Assembly (NCBI GenBank): GCA_937864115.1
Contig: CALMII010000057.1
Location: 1-64,000, forward strand
Reading direction: 5' to 3'
DNA: 64,000 nucleotides
Origin: an uncultured Steroidobacter sp.
Lineage (GTDB): Bacteria > Pseudomonadota > Gammaproteobacteria > Steroidobacterales > Steroidobacteraceae
Under the pieces are notes generated by a model, which was given only the letters and a program-made list of their open reading frames with translations, ran no database searches and was not told the DNA's origin. Below are positions 34,896 through 43,041 of this stretch, piece by piece. The position numbers and the translations under genes are program-made. Position 1 is the first letter of the stretch. Every line of letters begins with the position of its first letter.

Positions 34896-35138
34896 TCAAC
34901 CCGCGAACGGATTGGCAGTCGCGAACCACAGCGCGATACCGACGCCGATGATGAACGACGCGTCGATGAGGCCGAGGAGCAGGAAGACCTTGGTCTGCAG
35001 CACGTTCATGAGTTCAGGCTGGCGAGCCGACGACTCGATGTACTTGGCAGCCATGATGCCGACGCCGATGCACGCGCCCAGCGCGCCGATGCCGATGATC
35101 AAACCGCAAGCCAGGGCGACAAATGCTACGTCTGTCAT
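34896..35138 (-). CDS. atpE: ATP synthase c subunit
   Basis: Subunit c forms the proton-driven rotor ring. The 80-residue protein has two membrane helices joined by the polar loop SSARQPEL. The ion-carrying carboxylate is an Asp in LLGLIDASFIIGVG. No sodium-binding signature (Gln/Glu pair) was seen, so it is taken as proton-type. The helices carry the expected Gly motif (GIGALGACIGVGI). It is 55 bases after atpB. Confidence 0.95.
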   Translation of the reverse strand: MTDVAFVALACGLIIGIGALGACIGVGIMAAKYIESSARQPELMNVLQTKVFLLLGLIDASFIIGVGIALWFATANPFAG

Positions 35139-35193
35139 GAGAGTTCTCCGGAAAAAACCAAACCAACTAAACGATCAGTGAAGAAACGAAACC

Positions 35194-36069
35194 TTAGTGA
35201 TGCTCGTGCGCCTGGCCGACATAGGCCAGCGTAAGCATCATGAAAATGAACGCCTGCAGCAGCACGATCAGGATGTGGAAGATCGCCCACACGGAACCCA
35301 TGATCAGGTGCCCGGCCATACCCAGCACGGTGGCCGTGCCACCGAGTCCGGCAATGAGGAAGAAGATAAGCTCGCCGGCGTACATGTTGCCGAAGAGACG
35401 CATGCCGTGAGAGAGCGTCTGGCCAACGTACTCGATCGCGGTGAACAGGGCGTTGACCACGGCCAGCACGATCGCGCCGAGCCACGTGAGTGGATTCGCC
35501 GTGATCTTGACCATGCCGAACGGCGCCGTGACCCACTGATGCAGCCAACCGCCGATGCCCTTGACCTTGATGTTGTAGAAGACCACCAGCAGCAGCACCG
35601 CGATAGCCATTCCGAACGTGCCATTCAAGTCAGCCGTCGGCAGGGGCCGCAGGTAATCGATATGGAATATGTTGTGGGCGATCCAGGGCAGCAGATCGAC
35701 CGGAAGCAGGTCGATGGCATTCATCAGGGCAACCCAGACGAACACGGAAAGAGCCAGCGGCGCGATGTAGGTCAGCTTGCCGTGAACCATCCCCTTGGCC
35801 TGTTCTTCGACGAACTCGACCAGCATTTCAACGAATGCCTGGAAGCGGCCCGGCACACCCGCCGTTGAACGACGCGCCGCGAAATAGAACGGGATCAGGA
35901 AGAGCAAGCCGCAGAGAATCGAAAAGAAAATCGTATCGAGATGCAGGACGTTGATGTCGAAGAGGCCGTGCTGGACCTTGTTAGCGAGATAGGTCAGGTG
36001 ATGGGAGATATAGCCGGACATTCCGCCGGATTCGTGCCCGCCCTCACTTGCCATCAAGAATCTCTGCAT
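35194..36069 (-). CDS. atpB: ATP synthase a subunit
   Basis: Subunit a provides the proton half-channels beside the c ring. The 291-residue membrane protein has the essential Arg in SHGMRLFGNMYAGE. The N-terminal segment MSGYISHHLTYL resembles gammaproteobacterial AtpB. The start at 36069 has AAGGG seven bases upstream and lies three bases after the atpI stop; an alternative ATG at 36054 (MASEGGHESGG) lacks a good ribosome site but resembles other AtpB starts. Expect the N terminus to be uncertain by five residues. Confidence 0.94.
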   Translation of the reverse strand: MQRFLMASEGGHESGGMSGYISHHLTYLANKVQHGLFDINVLHLDTIFFSILCGLLFLIPFYFAARRSTAGVPGRFQAFVEMLVEFVEEQAKGMVHGKLTYIAPLALSVFVWVALMNAIDLLPVDLLPWIAHNIFHIDYLRPLPTADLNGTFGMAIAVLLLVVFYNIKVKGIGGWLHQWVTAPFGMVKITANPLTWLGAIVLAVVNALFTAIEYVGQTLSHGMRLFGNMYAGELIFFLIAGLGGTATVLGMAGHLIMGSVWAIFHILIVLLQAFIFMMLTLAYVGQAHEHH

Positions 36070-36072
36070 GAT

Positions 36073-36501
36073 TTACCCTTTCCCCGATCCGTTGCCGGCC
36101 GTGCCAGCGGCCGACTTGCGCTGCGATTTGGCGAAGGCCAGCGAGGCCCAGTACGCCAACAGCGCTCCGAACAATCCTGCGATCAATCCCAGCGGCGCCA
36201 TCGCTTTCGAGCGAAAGGCGATCACCAGCAATCCCAGCGTGAGAACCAGCTTCACCAGCCAGGCCACCACGAAACTCGCGGCGCTCAGACCGGCACCGTG
36301 ATTCAGGCTGTGCCGGAACAGCGTGAAGGCCATGTAGGCCGTCCACAGCGATCCGATACCGCCGCCCACCAGCACTGACCATCCGGCTCGCCCGCCGAAC
36401 GCCATGCCGCCGATGGCTGCCATCACGACGATCCAGATCAACTGCCACTGCAGGATCTTCACGGACTGGCGGGCTGCATTGCCCAGCGAGTTGCTGCTCA
36501 C
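36073..36501 (-). CDS. atpI: ATP synthase subunit I
   Basis: AtpI helps c-ring assembly or Mg2+ handling and is dispensable. The hydrophobic 142-residue protein has four predicted helices (QLIWIVVMAAIGGMAF, FVVAWLVKLVLTLGLLVIAF). A GTG at 36501 is chosen because it gives a normal N terminus (SSNSLGNAARQSVKILQWQ) and the frame upstream is Arg-rich; an adjacent GTG at 36504 is equally possible. Some SD-like purines (AAGG) lie close before it. It begins the operon, about 155 bases after the predicted transcript start. Confidence 0.85.
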   Translation of the reverse strand: MSSNSLGNAARQSVKILQWQLIWIVVMAAIGGMAFGGRAGWSVLVGGGIGSLWTAYMAFTLFRHSLNHGAGLSAASFVVAWLVKLVLTLGLLVIAFRSKAMAPLGLIAGLFGALLAYWASLAFAKSQRKSAAGTAGNGSGKG

Positions 36502-36662
36502 GACCTTGCCCTGAGCATCTCTACGGACACCGCCTCGGCCAGTACGCCCATCCGATCGACGGACAACAAAAATGCCACTGCGTTGACCGACCAGTCGGCG
36601 ACGTGTGGCATTACGACAAACCCACCCCGACCGCATTTCTGCCCGGCCGGAAAAGGCGGCGG

Positions 36663-36691
36663 ATTATACGCAGCGTTTTGCAGTGCTTCAA
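36663..36691 (-). promoter_or_regulatory. Sigma-70 promoter of the atp operon
   Basis: On the minus strand TTGAAG (36691-36686) and TATAAT (36668-36663) are separated by exactly 17 bases. The -10 is perfect and the -35 has four of six consensus bases. The transcript would begin near 36656, leaving about 155 bases of leader before atpI. The promoter lies in the gap after the DUF5916 gene. Confidence 0.85.
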
Positions 36692-36812
36692 GAAATCGTA
36701 AGGTGCTTTTCGCGACAAAGACGCGGCGCTGCTGTCGTCCGCTGTGCGATTTCGGCAAAGCGCGTAACTACCAGACGCGTAAGGAAAAACAGCAGCGACG
36801 AATCGACAGCGG

Positions 36813-39095
36813 CTACAGGCGGTAGCTGAGCTTGATCAGAAACTGGTCTGCGTCGCGGACCTCGCCCATGTCTTTGAAGAGCTGCGCCACTTCGCGGTCG
36901 TCATCGTTCAACAGATCGAATCCGCCGCGGGCATACACCACATAAAGATCGGACTGCGGCGCAAGCGAATAGCGATAGCGCAATTGAATGCCGAGATTGT
37001 TCACCGTGAACGGTTCGAGCGCGACCGGAACGGGATGCAAACGGCCATCGACATCGTTCTGCCAGGCCTGCCGCGGCTCGGCGGAAATGCCGATCCACTG
37101 CCAGCGCAGCCGCAATTCGTGGCGCGGCGCGGGAATCCAGTCGAGCCGGAAATCGAGATCGAGGCGCGGTGCCCGGTAGGTGCCGAAATCATTGTCCTGT
37201 TGCCACAGCAGCCACTCGTCTGCGTACTGCGGCCGCAGATCGAGCCGCAGCGTGAGCTGTTCGACCGGGTACCACAGCCCCGTGAACTGCAGCCAGCCCG
37301 AGTAATCCTCGATGCCCTGCGGGAACAGGTAGCCGCTGAAGATGAACTGCCAGTCGCCGAAGCGCGGCGAGGTGAAATCGGCGTAGGCGCTGTACCGCGT
37401 GTCGAACCGCACCGGTCCGTTGCCGCGCGAAATCAGATCGTCGACGCCGTTTGGAATCAGGCGCAGCCGTTCGTAGGCGAGCCAGCCGCTGCGGTAGTTC
37501 ACCTGCCGCAGCAGCTCGATGTTGGATTGCAGGCGCTCGCCCGCGTCGTTCTCGCGGTACTGCAGGGTCAGTTGCTGGCTTTCGCCGCTGACGCGACCGC
37601 CGTCCTTGCCGATCCGCCGCAGCGTCGTCCATTCGACCTGGCGCAGCGAGTTGCGCTCCATGTAGCCCAGGTCGTTGAGATCGAAGTCGTCGTCGATGGT
37701 CAGCAGCGTCAGCGAATGCGACAGCGGTGCGGAACGATTGAAGTCCGCCCGCAGCCACGCTTCGTATCCCGCTGCGCGCGCTGCGCCCGTGTCGATGTCG
37801 CTGCGGATCAGCTGTCCGGCGAAGCGCCACCAGTCGTTGGGCGTGAGATCGAAGTCGAGCGCATTGACCGCGGCGTGACGATCGAGGAACGGACGATCGG
37901 TCCAGCTGCCGAGATAGCCGACGCGGCCCGTCGGCAGCGTGAATCGCAGGCGCGCGGCGCCGAACAGACGCCCCAGGTCTTCGTCGTATTCGTCCTCCTG
38001 CGCAACGAAGGCGCCGTAGTCGAACGAGCCGGCACTGCCCGAGATCTTCAGCGCCGCGTCGATATCGCTGGAGCCGGCACTGCCGTCGTCCGGCGCCGCG
38101 CCCACCCGGCGTGTATAGATGAGCTGGCCGTTGGCCGGCGTGGCGAGCGCGAACAAGTTCTGGTTTTCGGTGAAGAAGGGACGCTTGTCCGTGAACACGG
38201 TTTCGATCGCCGAGAAGTCGACCACCAGTTCGTCGCTTTCGACCTGGCCGAAATCGGGATTCAACGTGGCGGTAAGCCAGAAATTCGGCGTCGGCTTCCA
38301 GCTCACGTCGACGCCCACCTTGCCTTCGAGCGTGGGCTCCAGGTTGTTCCTGATGACGCTCGCATACGGCACGACGTCGAGTGCCGGCGCCGCGCTGAAC
38401 TGCGCCACCTCGATGCGGCGGAAGTCCGCGAGAAACGCCGGCGAATCGTCGGAAATCCCGGGACAGGCGAAGCGCTCGTTGCGATCGAACAGATAGCGCG
38501 ACGCATACACGCCGATTTCGCGCATCGGCTTGCTGGTGGGCCGCATGTTCACGGCGTGCCACGGCACGAGGATTTCCACGAACCACTGGTCCGGCGTTTC
38601 GCGAACCTGGCTGCGCCACTCGCCGTCCCAGTCGCGGCTGAACTTGTTCTCGTTCGTGAGCGTGCCGTCGCGCACGCCGCCGCCGAGGCCGACGGAGAAT
38701 TCGTATCCGACCTGCCCGGTCGCATCGAAGTCGATCAGCAGGCGGACCGAATCGCCGGGGAACGTTTCGGCATCGCGCGGCGTGCGCGGCTTGACGCGTC
38801 GCGCGCCGGCCGGCTGATCCAGGGTGAATGCGGCCGCAAGCCCCTCGGGCGTCGCGACGATCCGTACGTCACTGCGATAGCGCGGTATGTCGCGCGCGAA
38901 CGGCTCGATGCGATACCACTGGCCGCAATCGACGGCCTGCTGCCATTCGGGTTCGTCGAACCGGCCATCGACGTCGATGGCACCTCGCGCGATCACCGGC
39001 AGGAGCAGCACTGTATACAGTGCTGCGGCGGCGCAAGAAGTCTTTCGTATTGTCGTACGGGGAGGCGCGATGTCGTTCAACCGCGCGGGCGGCAT
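36813..39095 (-). CDS. DUF5916 outer-membrane protein with CBM9-like domain
   Basis: The 760-residue protein has a signal peptide (hydrophobic ALYTVLLLPVIARGA). An N-terminal beta-sandwich resembling the family 9 carbohydrate-binding module follows (about residues 40-230; DGRFDEPEWQQA). The rest is a long beta-rich DUF5916 region ending in an aromatic-rich strand (FLIKLSYRL), typical of outer-membrane barrels. Its substrate is unknown; relatives occur in carbohydrate- or peptide-using bacteria. It lies between parB and atpI on the same strand, where no gene is found in the usual gammaproteobacterial order. Confidence 0.75.
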   Translation of the reverse strand: MPPARLNDIAPPRTTIRKTSCAAAALYTVLLLPVIARGAIDVDGRFDEPEWQQAVDCGQWYRIEPFARDIPRYRSDVRIVATPEGLAAAFTLDQPAGARRVKPRTPRDAETFPGDSVRLLIDFDATGQVGYEFSVGLGGGVRDGTLTNENKFSRDWDGEWRSQVRETPDQWFVEILVPWHAVNMRPTSKPMREIGVYASRYLFDRNERFACPGISDDSPAFLADFRRIEVAQFSAAPALDVVPYASVIRNNLEPTLEGKVGVDVSWKPTPNFWLTATLNPDFGQVESDELVVDFSAIETVFTDKRPFFTENQNLFALATPANGQLIYTRRVGAAPDDGSAGSSDIDAALKISGSAGSFDYGAFVAQEDEYDEDLGRLFGAARLRFTLPTGRVGYLGSWTDRPFLDRHAAVNALDFDLTPNDWWRFAGQLIRSDIDTGAARAAGYEAWLRADFNRSAPLSHSLTLLTIDDDFDLNDLGYMERNSLRQVEWTTLRRIGKDGGRVSGESQQLTLQYRENDAGERLQSNIELLRQVNYRSGWLAYERLRLIPNGVDDLISRGNGPVRFDTRYSAYADFTSPRFGDWQFIFSGYLFPQGIEDYSGWLQFTGLWYPVEQLTLRLDLRPQYADEWLLWQQDNDFGTYRAPRLDLDFRLDWIPAPRHELRLRWQWIGISAEPRQAWQNDVDGRLHPVPVALEPFTVNNLGIQLRYRYSLAPQSDLYVVYARGGFDLLNDDDREVAQLFKDMGEVRDADQFLIKLSYRL

Positions 39096-39143
39096 TGCGG
39101 GAATGCTTCCATGCAGGCGTTGCTCATCCGTGCGTCCTCGGCG

Positions 39144-40043
39144 TCAGCGAATGTGGCCGATGATACCGTCGAGTTCATCGAGCGAGTGATAGGTGATCAC
39201 CAGCTTTCCCTTGCCTGAGCCGGAATGCTGCACCTGCACCCTGGCGCCGAGCTTTTCCGACAGATCGCTTTCGAGCTTGCGGACATTCGGATCGGCCTTC
39301 GGTGCCGGCGTCGATTCCTGCGGACCGGCGAGCATGCGGCGCACGAGCGCCTCGGTTTCGCGCACCGAGAGCTTTTTCTTCGCCACCTGCGCCGCGACTT
39401 CCGCCTGCTGGCGCTGGTTCTCCAGGCCCAGCAACGCGCGCGCATGGCCCATTTCCAGTTCGCCGCGTTCGACGAAGCCCTTTGCTTCATCGCACAGATC
39501 GAGCAGCCGCAGCAGATTCGATACAGTGGCGCGCGAGCGGCCCACCGCTTCGGCGGCGGTGGCATGCGTCATCTCGAATTCGGAAATCAGCCGCTGCAGC
39601 GCCCGCGCCTCTTCCAGCGGATTCAGGTTCTCGCGCTGGATGTTCTCGATGAGCGCCATCGCCACCGCGGCCTCATCCGCAACGCGGCGCACGATCGCGG
39701 GAATTTCGTGAAGGCCGGCGAGCTGCGCCGCACGCCAGCGGCGTTCGCCGGCGATGATTTCGTAGCGTCGCGGCTGGCCCGCCGGCGCATCGCCCAGCGG
39801 TCGCACGAGAATCGGCTGGATCAGTCCCTGTGCCTTGATCGAATCCGCCAGCTCCTGCAGCGTGTCGGTGTGCATGTCGATGCGCGGCTGATATTTGCCG
39901 CGCTGAAGCAGATCGACCGGCAGCTTGAGCAACTCTTCATCGGGACGCAGCTGCGCTACGGCGGAAGTGCCGCTATCGACGGGCGCCGGTTGACCGAGCA
40001 ATGCGCCGAGTCCGCGTCCGAGGCTGGGGCGTTTGGTGGACAT
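39144..40043 (-). CDS. parB: Chromosome-partitioning protein ParB
   Basis: ParB is the CTP-dependent clamp that loads at parS centromere sites and works with ParA to separate new origins. The 299-residue protein begins MSTKRPSLGRGLGALLGQ, and has the CTP-binding motifs GERRWRAAQLAG and IENIQRENLNPLEEA. The helix-turn-helix is in EAVGRSRATVSNLLRLLDL. The ATG at 40043 is preferred over one at 40073, which would add ten residues from the spacer repeat. It follows parA directly in the operon, across a family E palindrome. Confidence 0.95.
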   Translation of the reverse strand: MSTKRPSLGRGLGALLGQPAPVDSGTSAVAQLRPDEELLKLPVDLLQRGKYQPRIDMHTDTLQELADSIKAQGLIQPILVRPLGDAPAGQPRRYEIIAGERRWRAAQLAGLHEIPAIVRRVADEAAVAMALIENIQRENLNPLEEARALQRLISEFEMTHATAAEAVGRSRATVSNLLRLLDLCDEAKGFVERGELEMGHARALLGLENQRQQAEVAAQVAKKKLSVRETEALVRRMLAGPQESTPAPKADPNVRKLESDLSEKLGARVQVQHSGSGKGKLVITYHSLDELDGIIGHIR

Positions 40044-40053
40044 TCGTTTAAAA

Positions 40054-40134
40054 GGCCGACTGGCAACGGGCACCTGGCAACTGGCCAGAACAGATCCCGG
40101 ACGGGAACACGTGGGCCTTCCGGCCAGCAGCCAC
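40054..40134. repeat. Family E palindrome (parA-parB spacer)
   Basis: GGCCGACTGGCAACGGGCACCTGGCAACTGGCCAGAA on the left is loosely mirrored by CCGGCCAGCAGCCAC on the right. It starts a few bases past the parA stop codon on the minus strand. The arms are unequal, so this copy may be decayed. Confidence 0.6.
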
Positions 40135-40136
40135 TC

Positions 40137-40940
40137 TCACGTTCCCACCGCATCCGCCGTCGGCGCCATCGGCTCGCCTTCGGCGCGGCGGATCATTTCG
40201 CCGGCGAGCGCGAGGTAGGCCAGCGCGCCGCGGGACTCGCGATCGAAATACAGCGCGGGCTTGCCAAAGCTCGGGGCCTCGGCGAGACGCACGTTGCGCG
40301 GAATGATGGTGCGGAAGACGCGACCGGGGAAATGCTCCATGAGCTGCGCCGAGACTTCGTTGGCGAGGTTGTTTCGCGGATCGAACATGGTGCGCAGGAT
40401 GCCGTGGATCTCCAGCTGCGGATTCGGGCCGGCCTTGATCTGGTCGATGGTGCCGACGAGCGCGGTGAGACCTTCGAGCGCGTAGTACTCGCACTGCATC
40501 GGGATCAGCACGCCGTCGGCCGCGACCAGCGCATTGACCGTCAGCATGTTGAGCGAAGGCGGGCAGTCGATCAGCACGATGTCGAACTGGTCCAGCACCG
40601 GCTGCAATGCATTGCGCAGGCGCGATTCGCAGCCCGGCTTGCCCATCAGCTCCACTTCGGCGGCCACCAGGTCCTGATTGGCCGGCAGCAGTTTGAAATC
40701 GGAATAGTCGACCGACAGCAGCGCCGAGGCGAGATCGCAATCGCCCAGCAGCACGTCGGTGGTCGTGCGCTGCACCGTGCGCTTGTCGACGCCGCAGCCC
40801 ATCGTCGCATTGCCCTGCGGATCGCAATCGATCAGCAGCACGCGCCGCTTCGTCGCCGCCAGCGACGCGGCGAGATTCACGCTCGTCGTCGTCTTGCCGA
40901 CGCCGCCTTTCTGATTGGTGATGGCGAGAATGCGGTGCAT
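40137..40940 (-). CDS. parA: Chromosome-partitioning ATPase ParA/Soj
   Basis: ParA is a Walker-type ATPase that coats DNA and pulls ParB-parS complexes. The 267-residue protein begins MHRILAITNQKGGVGKTTTS, with the deviant Walker A at residues 11-18 and the switch DCDPQGNAT following. The short length without a DNA-binding N-terminal domain fits chromosomal ParA. Stability of the operon order (rsmG-parA-parB) supports the call. Confidence 0.96.
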   Translation of the reverse strand: MHRILAITNQKGGVGKTTTSVNLAASLAATKRRVLLIDCDPQGNATMGCGVDKRTVQRTTTDVLLGDCDLASALLSVDYSDFKLLPANQDLVAAEVELMGKPGCESRLRNALQPVLDQFDIVLIDCPPSLNMLTVNALVAADGVLIPMQCEYYALEGLTALVGTIDQIKAGPNPQLEIHGILRTMFDPRNNLANEVSAQLMEHFPGRVFRTIIPRNVRLAEAPSFGKPALYFDRESRGALAYLALAGEMIRRAEGEPMAPTADAVGT

Positions 40941-40945
40941 GAGAA

Positions 40946-41107
40946 GAGGCCGACTGGTCTACTGGCGACTGGCCACTGGCCAGAGCGGAATGGCGATGCA
41001 AGTCATGCAACTGGCCCTCGATTGGCCGGAGAATCCAAGGACGTGAATCTGATCGATACTGGACTCTTCTCTGGCCAGAGACCAGTAGCCAGTTTGCCAG
41101 CGGCCCG
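40946..41107. repeat. Family E palindrome, long copy (rsmG-parA spacer)
   Basis: GGCCGACTGGTCTACTGGCGACTGGCCACTGGCCAGAG is mirrored by CTCTGGCCAGAGACCAGTAGCCAGTTTGCCAGC. Between the arms lies a 75-base centre with TTGGCCGG. It starts nine bases past the rsmG stop codon on the minus strand. Confidence 0.75.
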
Positions 41108-41115
41108 CATGATCG

Positions 41116-41745
41116 CTAGACGCGATCGTGCGACCGGCAGATTTCCACAAGATGGCGCTCTTCGTCCAGACCGGGAACGTCAAGTCGATGGATCGCCGCG
41201 AGTTTCCAGCCGTTGGGAAGTTTCTTGACTTCGTCTTCGGGGAATTTCCCTTTCATGGCGAGCAGTCGCCCGCCGCCGACAGCGAGATGCCCGGCCCATT
41301 TGACGAACTGCTCGACGGGCCCCACGGCGCGCGAAACGACGATGTCGAAGCGTTCGTCGGGACGAAAAGCTTCGGCACGCGTGTGAACGGTGACGATGTT
41401 GCGCAGTTCGAGCAGCTGCGCCACGTGATCGATGAACTTGAGTTTCTTCGCCGTGGAATCGACCAGCGTGAACTGCCGCTCCGGATTCACGATGGCGAGC
41501 GGAATGCCGGGAAATCCCGCACCGGTGCCGATGTCGCACACGCGCGATCCGCGCAGGAAGGACTGGATCGACAGGCTGTCGAGCAGATGCTTGGTGATCT
41601 GCGCCGATCGCTCACGGATCGCCGTGAGGTTCATGCGCTGATTCCAGTCGTCGAGTTCGTCCAGCACGCGCAGCAGCTTCGCTGCTTGATCAGCGCTCAG
41701 TGCGATGCCGAGCTTTGCCGCGCTTTCGACGAGAGTGGGACTCAT
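41116..41745 (-). CDS. rsmG: 16S rRNA m7G527 methyltransferase
   Basis: RsmG (GidB) methylates G527 of 16S rRNA. The 209-residue protein has the SAM-binding block VCDIGTGAGFPGIPLAI and NRLxxR-like RERSAQITKHLLDSLS at the N terminus. Length matches E. coli RsmG (207). It is the first gene of the rsmG-parA-parB unit. In many gammaproteobacteria mnmG is directly upstream, but here a cytochrome c4 gene takes that position. Confidence 0.95.
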   Translation of the reverse strand: MSPTLVESAAKLGIALSADQAAKLLRVLDELDDWNQRMNLTAIRERSAQITKHLLDSLSIQSFLRGSRVCDIGTGAGFPGIPLAIVNPERQFTLVDSTAKKLKFIDHVAQLLELRNIVTVHTRAEAFRPDERFDIVVSRAVGPVEQFVKWAGHLAVGGGRLLAMKGKFPEDEVKKLPNGWKLAAIHRLDVPGLDEERHLVEICRSHDRV

Positions 41746-41777
41746 TAGAGAGGCAGGGAGAGCGAACTCTCATCCCC

Positions 41778-41834
41778 CTGTAGGTCAGGCTTTAGCCTGA
41801 CACTGCCGCAGGCCGGCTGAAGCCGGCCCCACAG
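41778..41834. repeat. Family D palindrome
   Basis: CTGTAGGTCAGGCTTTAGCCTGAC is followed by GGCCGGCTGAAGCCGGCCCCACAG. Each half is a hairpin on its own. It lies 13 bases past the cytochrome c4 stop codon on the minus strand. Confidence 0.85.
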
Positions 41835-41847
41835 GAAGAAGGATGAG

Positions 41848-42480
41848 TCACTTCTTCGCGCACTTGCCTTCGAGACGTATGTGCCGGGTATCGCACAGCC
41901 CCGTCTGCTGCGAGAAGAAATGCGCGATGGCTTCGAAGTCCTTTTCATCCACGCCCGCGATGATGCCGGCCATGATCGCGTTCTTGCGCTTGCCGCTCTT
42001 GTAGTCCTTGAGCGCGTGCACGATGTAGTCCGCGTACTGGCCCGCCAGTGCGGGGTAGTCGTCCGACAGGGCCTTGGCACCGTTGGCGCCATGGCACTGC
42101 ACGCAGGTCTGGGTCGCCGCGGGCGGCGTGCCGACGACTTCGGCGTCCGGGTTGACGCCTTCGGCATGCAGGAAGGCCGCGATGTCTTCGCGATCCTGGG
42201 CGTTGAGCGAGCTGGCTTGCGCGTGCATGGTCGGATGCGGACGTTCGCCGGAGGCGTATTCCGCCAGGGCCACCGTCAGGTACTTCAGGTTCTGGTTGCC
42301 GAGGCGCGGGACGTTGTACTCGGGCCAGACGTTCTTGTAGTTGGGAACCCCGTGGCAGCCGTGGCAGGTGTAGGCGAGCTTCTTGCCATTCTCGGCATTG
42401 CCCTCGGCAGCGGCACCGGTGCTCGTGGCGATGGCGATTGCACCCAGGCCGAGCGCCAGCAGGGTCGGTCGAAACTTCAT
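41848..42480 (-). CDS. Diheme cytochrome c4
   Basis: This periplasmic electron carrier has a signal peptide (residues 1-25, ending GAAA) and two class I haem domains. The haem motifs are CHGCH (Cys39, Cys42, His43) and CVQCH (Cys126, Cys129, His130). Conserved segments NVPRLGNQNLKYL and YPALAGQYADYI appear after each. The 210-residue length is usual for cytochrome c4. The ATG at 42480 has GGAGACGAGGA immediately upstream. A likely role is passing electrons to the oxidases; none of those genes are adjacent. Confidence 0.92.
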   Translation of the reverse strand: MKFRPTLLALGLGAIAIATSTGAAAEGNAENGKKLAYTCHGCHGVPNYKNVWPEYNVPRLGNQNLKYLTVALAEYASGERPHPTMHAQASSLNAQDREDIAAFLHAEGVNPDAEVVGTPPAATQTCVQCHGANGAKALSDDYPALAGQYADYIVHALKDYKSGKRKNAIMAGIIAGVDEKDFEAIAHFFSQQTGLCDTRHIRLEGKCAKK

Positions 42481-42665
42481 TCCTCGTCTCCGCACGTTCT
42501 TGGCAAATTCGTACGCTGCCGGCTCGAGGCCAGAGGGGTGCCGGTCAGCGGGGGGGCGCAATGGTAGCCCGCGCTATTGTTGATGAATAGCGCCAATTCA
42601 CGGGTTTGGGTCAGGTTTCCCATGAATCCTGCAGGTTGCGGCTCACATCCGCGGGGTGGCTCGGC

Positions 42666-42671
42666 TATACT
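42666..42671 (+). promoter_or_regulatory. Possible -10 box for rpoZ
   Basis: TATACT at 42666-42671 (five of six consensus bases) lies 55 bases before the rpoZ start in the divergent gap with cytochrome c4. A -35 at the correct distance is not obvious, so this is tentative. Confidence 0.35.
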
Positions 42672-42726
42672 TTTCGCGCCCCGAGGCTCCGCCCCGGCGC
42701 CACTCCCCGCCCGCTTTGAGGTTTCC

Positions 42727-43014
42727 ATGGCTCGCATCACTGTCGAAGACTGTCTGCAACACGTCCCGAATCTGTTCCAGCTGGTCATGGTTGCGGCGAA
42801 ACGCTCGCGCAAACTGGCCAATGGCGCCGAGCCGACCGTGGATGCGGAGAACGACAAGATGACGGTCGTGGCCCTGCGCGAAATCGCCGCCGGTCATATT
42901 GGTCCGGAAATTCTGGAAGAGGTCGAACAGCGACCGGTTCCGGAAATGATGCCGGACGCGGACATGATGATGTCCGGCGAGCTGCGCGCACCGCACCTCG
43001 GGCTGGGGGACTAA
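42727..43014 (+). CDS. rpoZ: RNA polymerase omega subunit
   Basis: Omega helps assemble RNA polymerase and forms part of a ppGpp site. The 95-residue protein begins MARITVEDCLQHVPNLFQLVMVAAKRSRKL with the conserved helix, and AALREIAAGHI-type text follows (VVALREIAAGHIGPE). A long frame upstream of the ATG is a by-product of GC content. GAGG lies six bases before the start. It is 27 bases ahead of spoT, the usual pairing. Confidence 0.95.
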   Translation: MARITVEDCLQHVPNLFQLVMVAAKRSRKLANGAEPTVDAENDKMTVVALREIAAGHIGPEILEEVEQRPVPEMMPDADMMMSGELRAPHLGLGD

Positions 43015-43041
43015 ACCCGCAGCGGATCCTCCTCGCCCGTC

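Noticed and set aside
39144..41745. parS centromere sites near parA-parB
   Set aside because: No 16-base TGTTTCACGTGAAACA-type site was seen by eye; a CCACGTGA match in coxC is incomplete and coding.
40000..43000. A replication origin near the par genes
   Set aside because: No cluster of DnaA boxes (TTATCCACA) and no dnaA or rpmH gene were seen.
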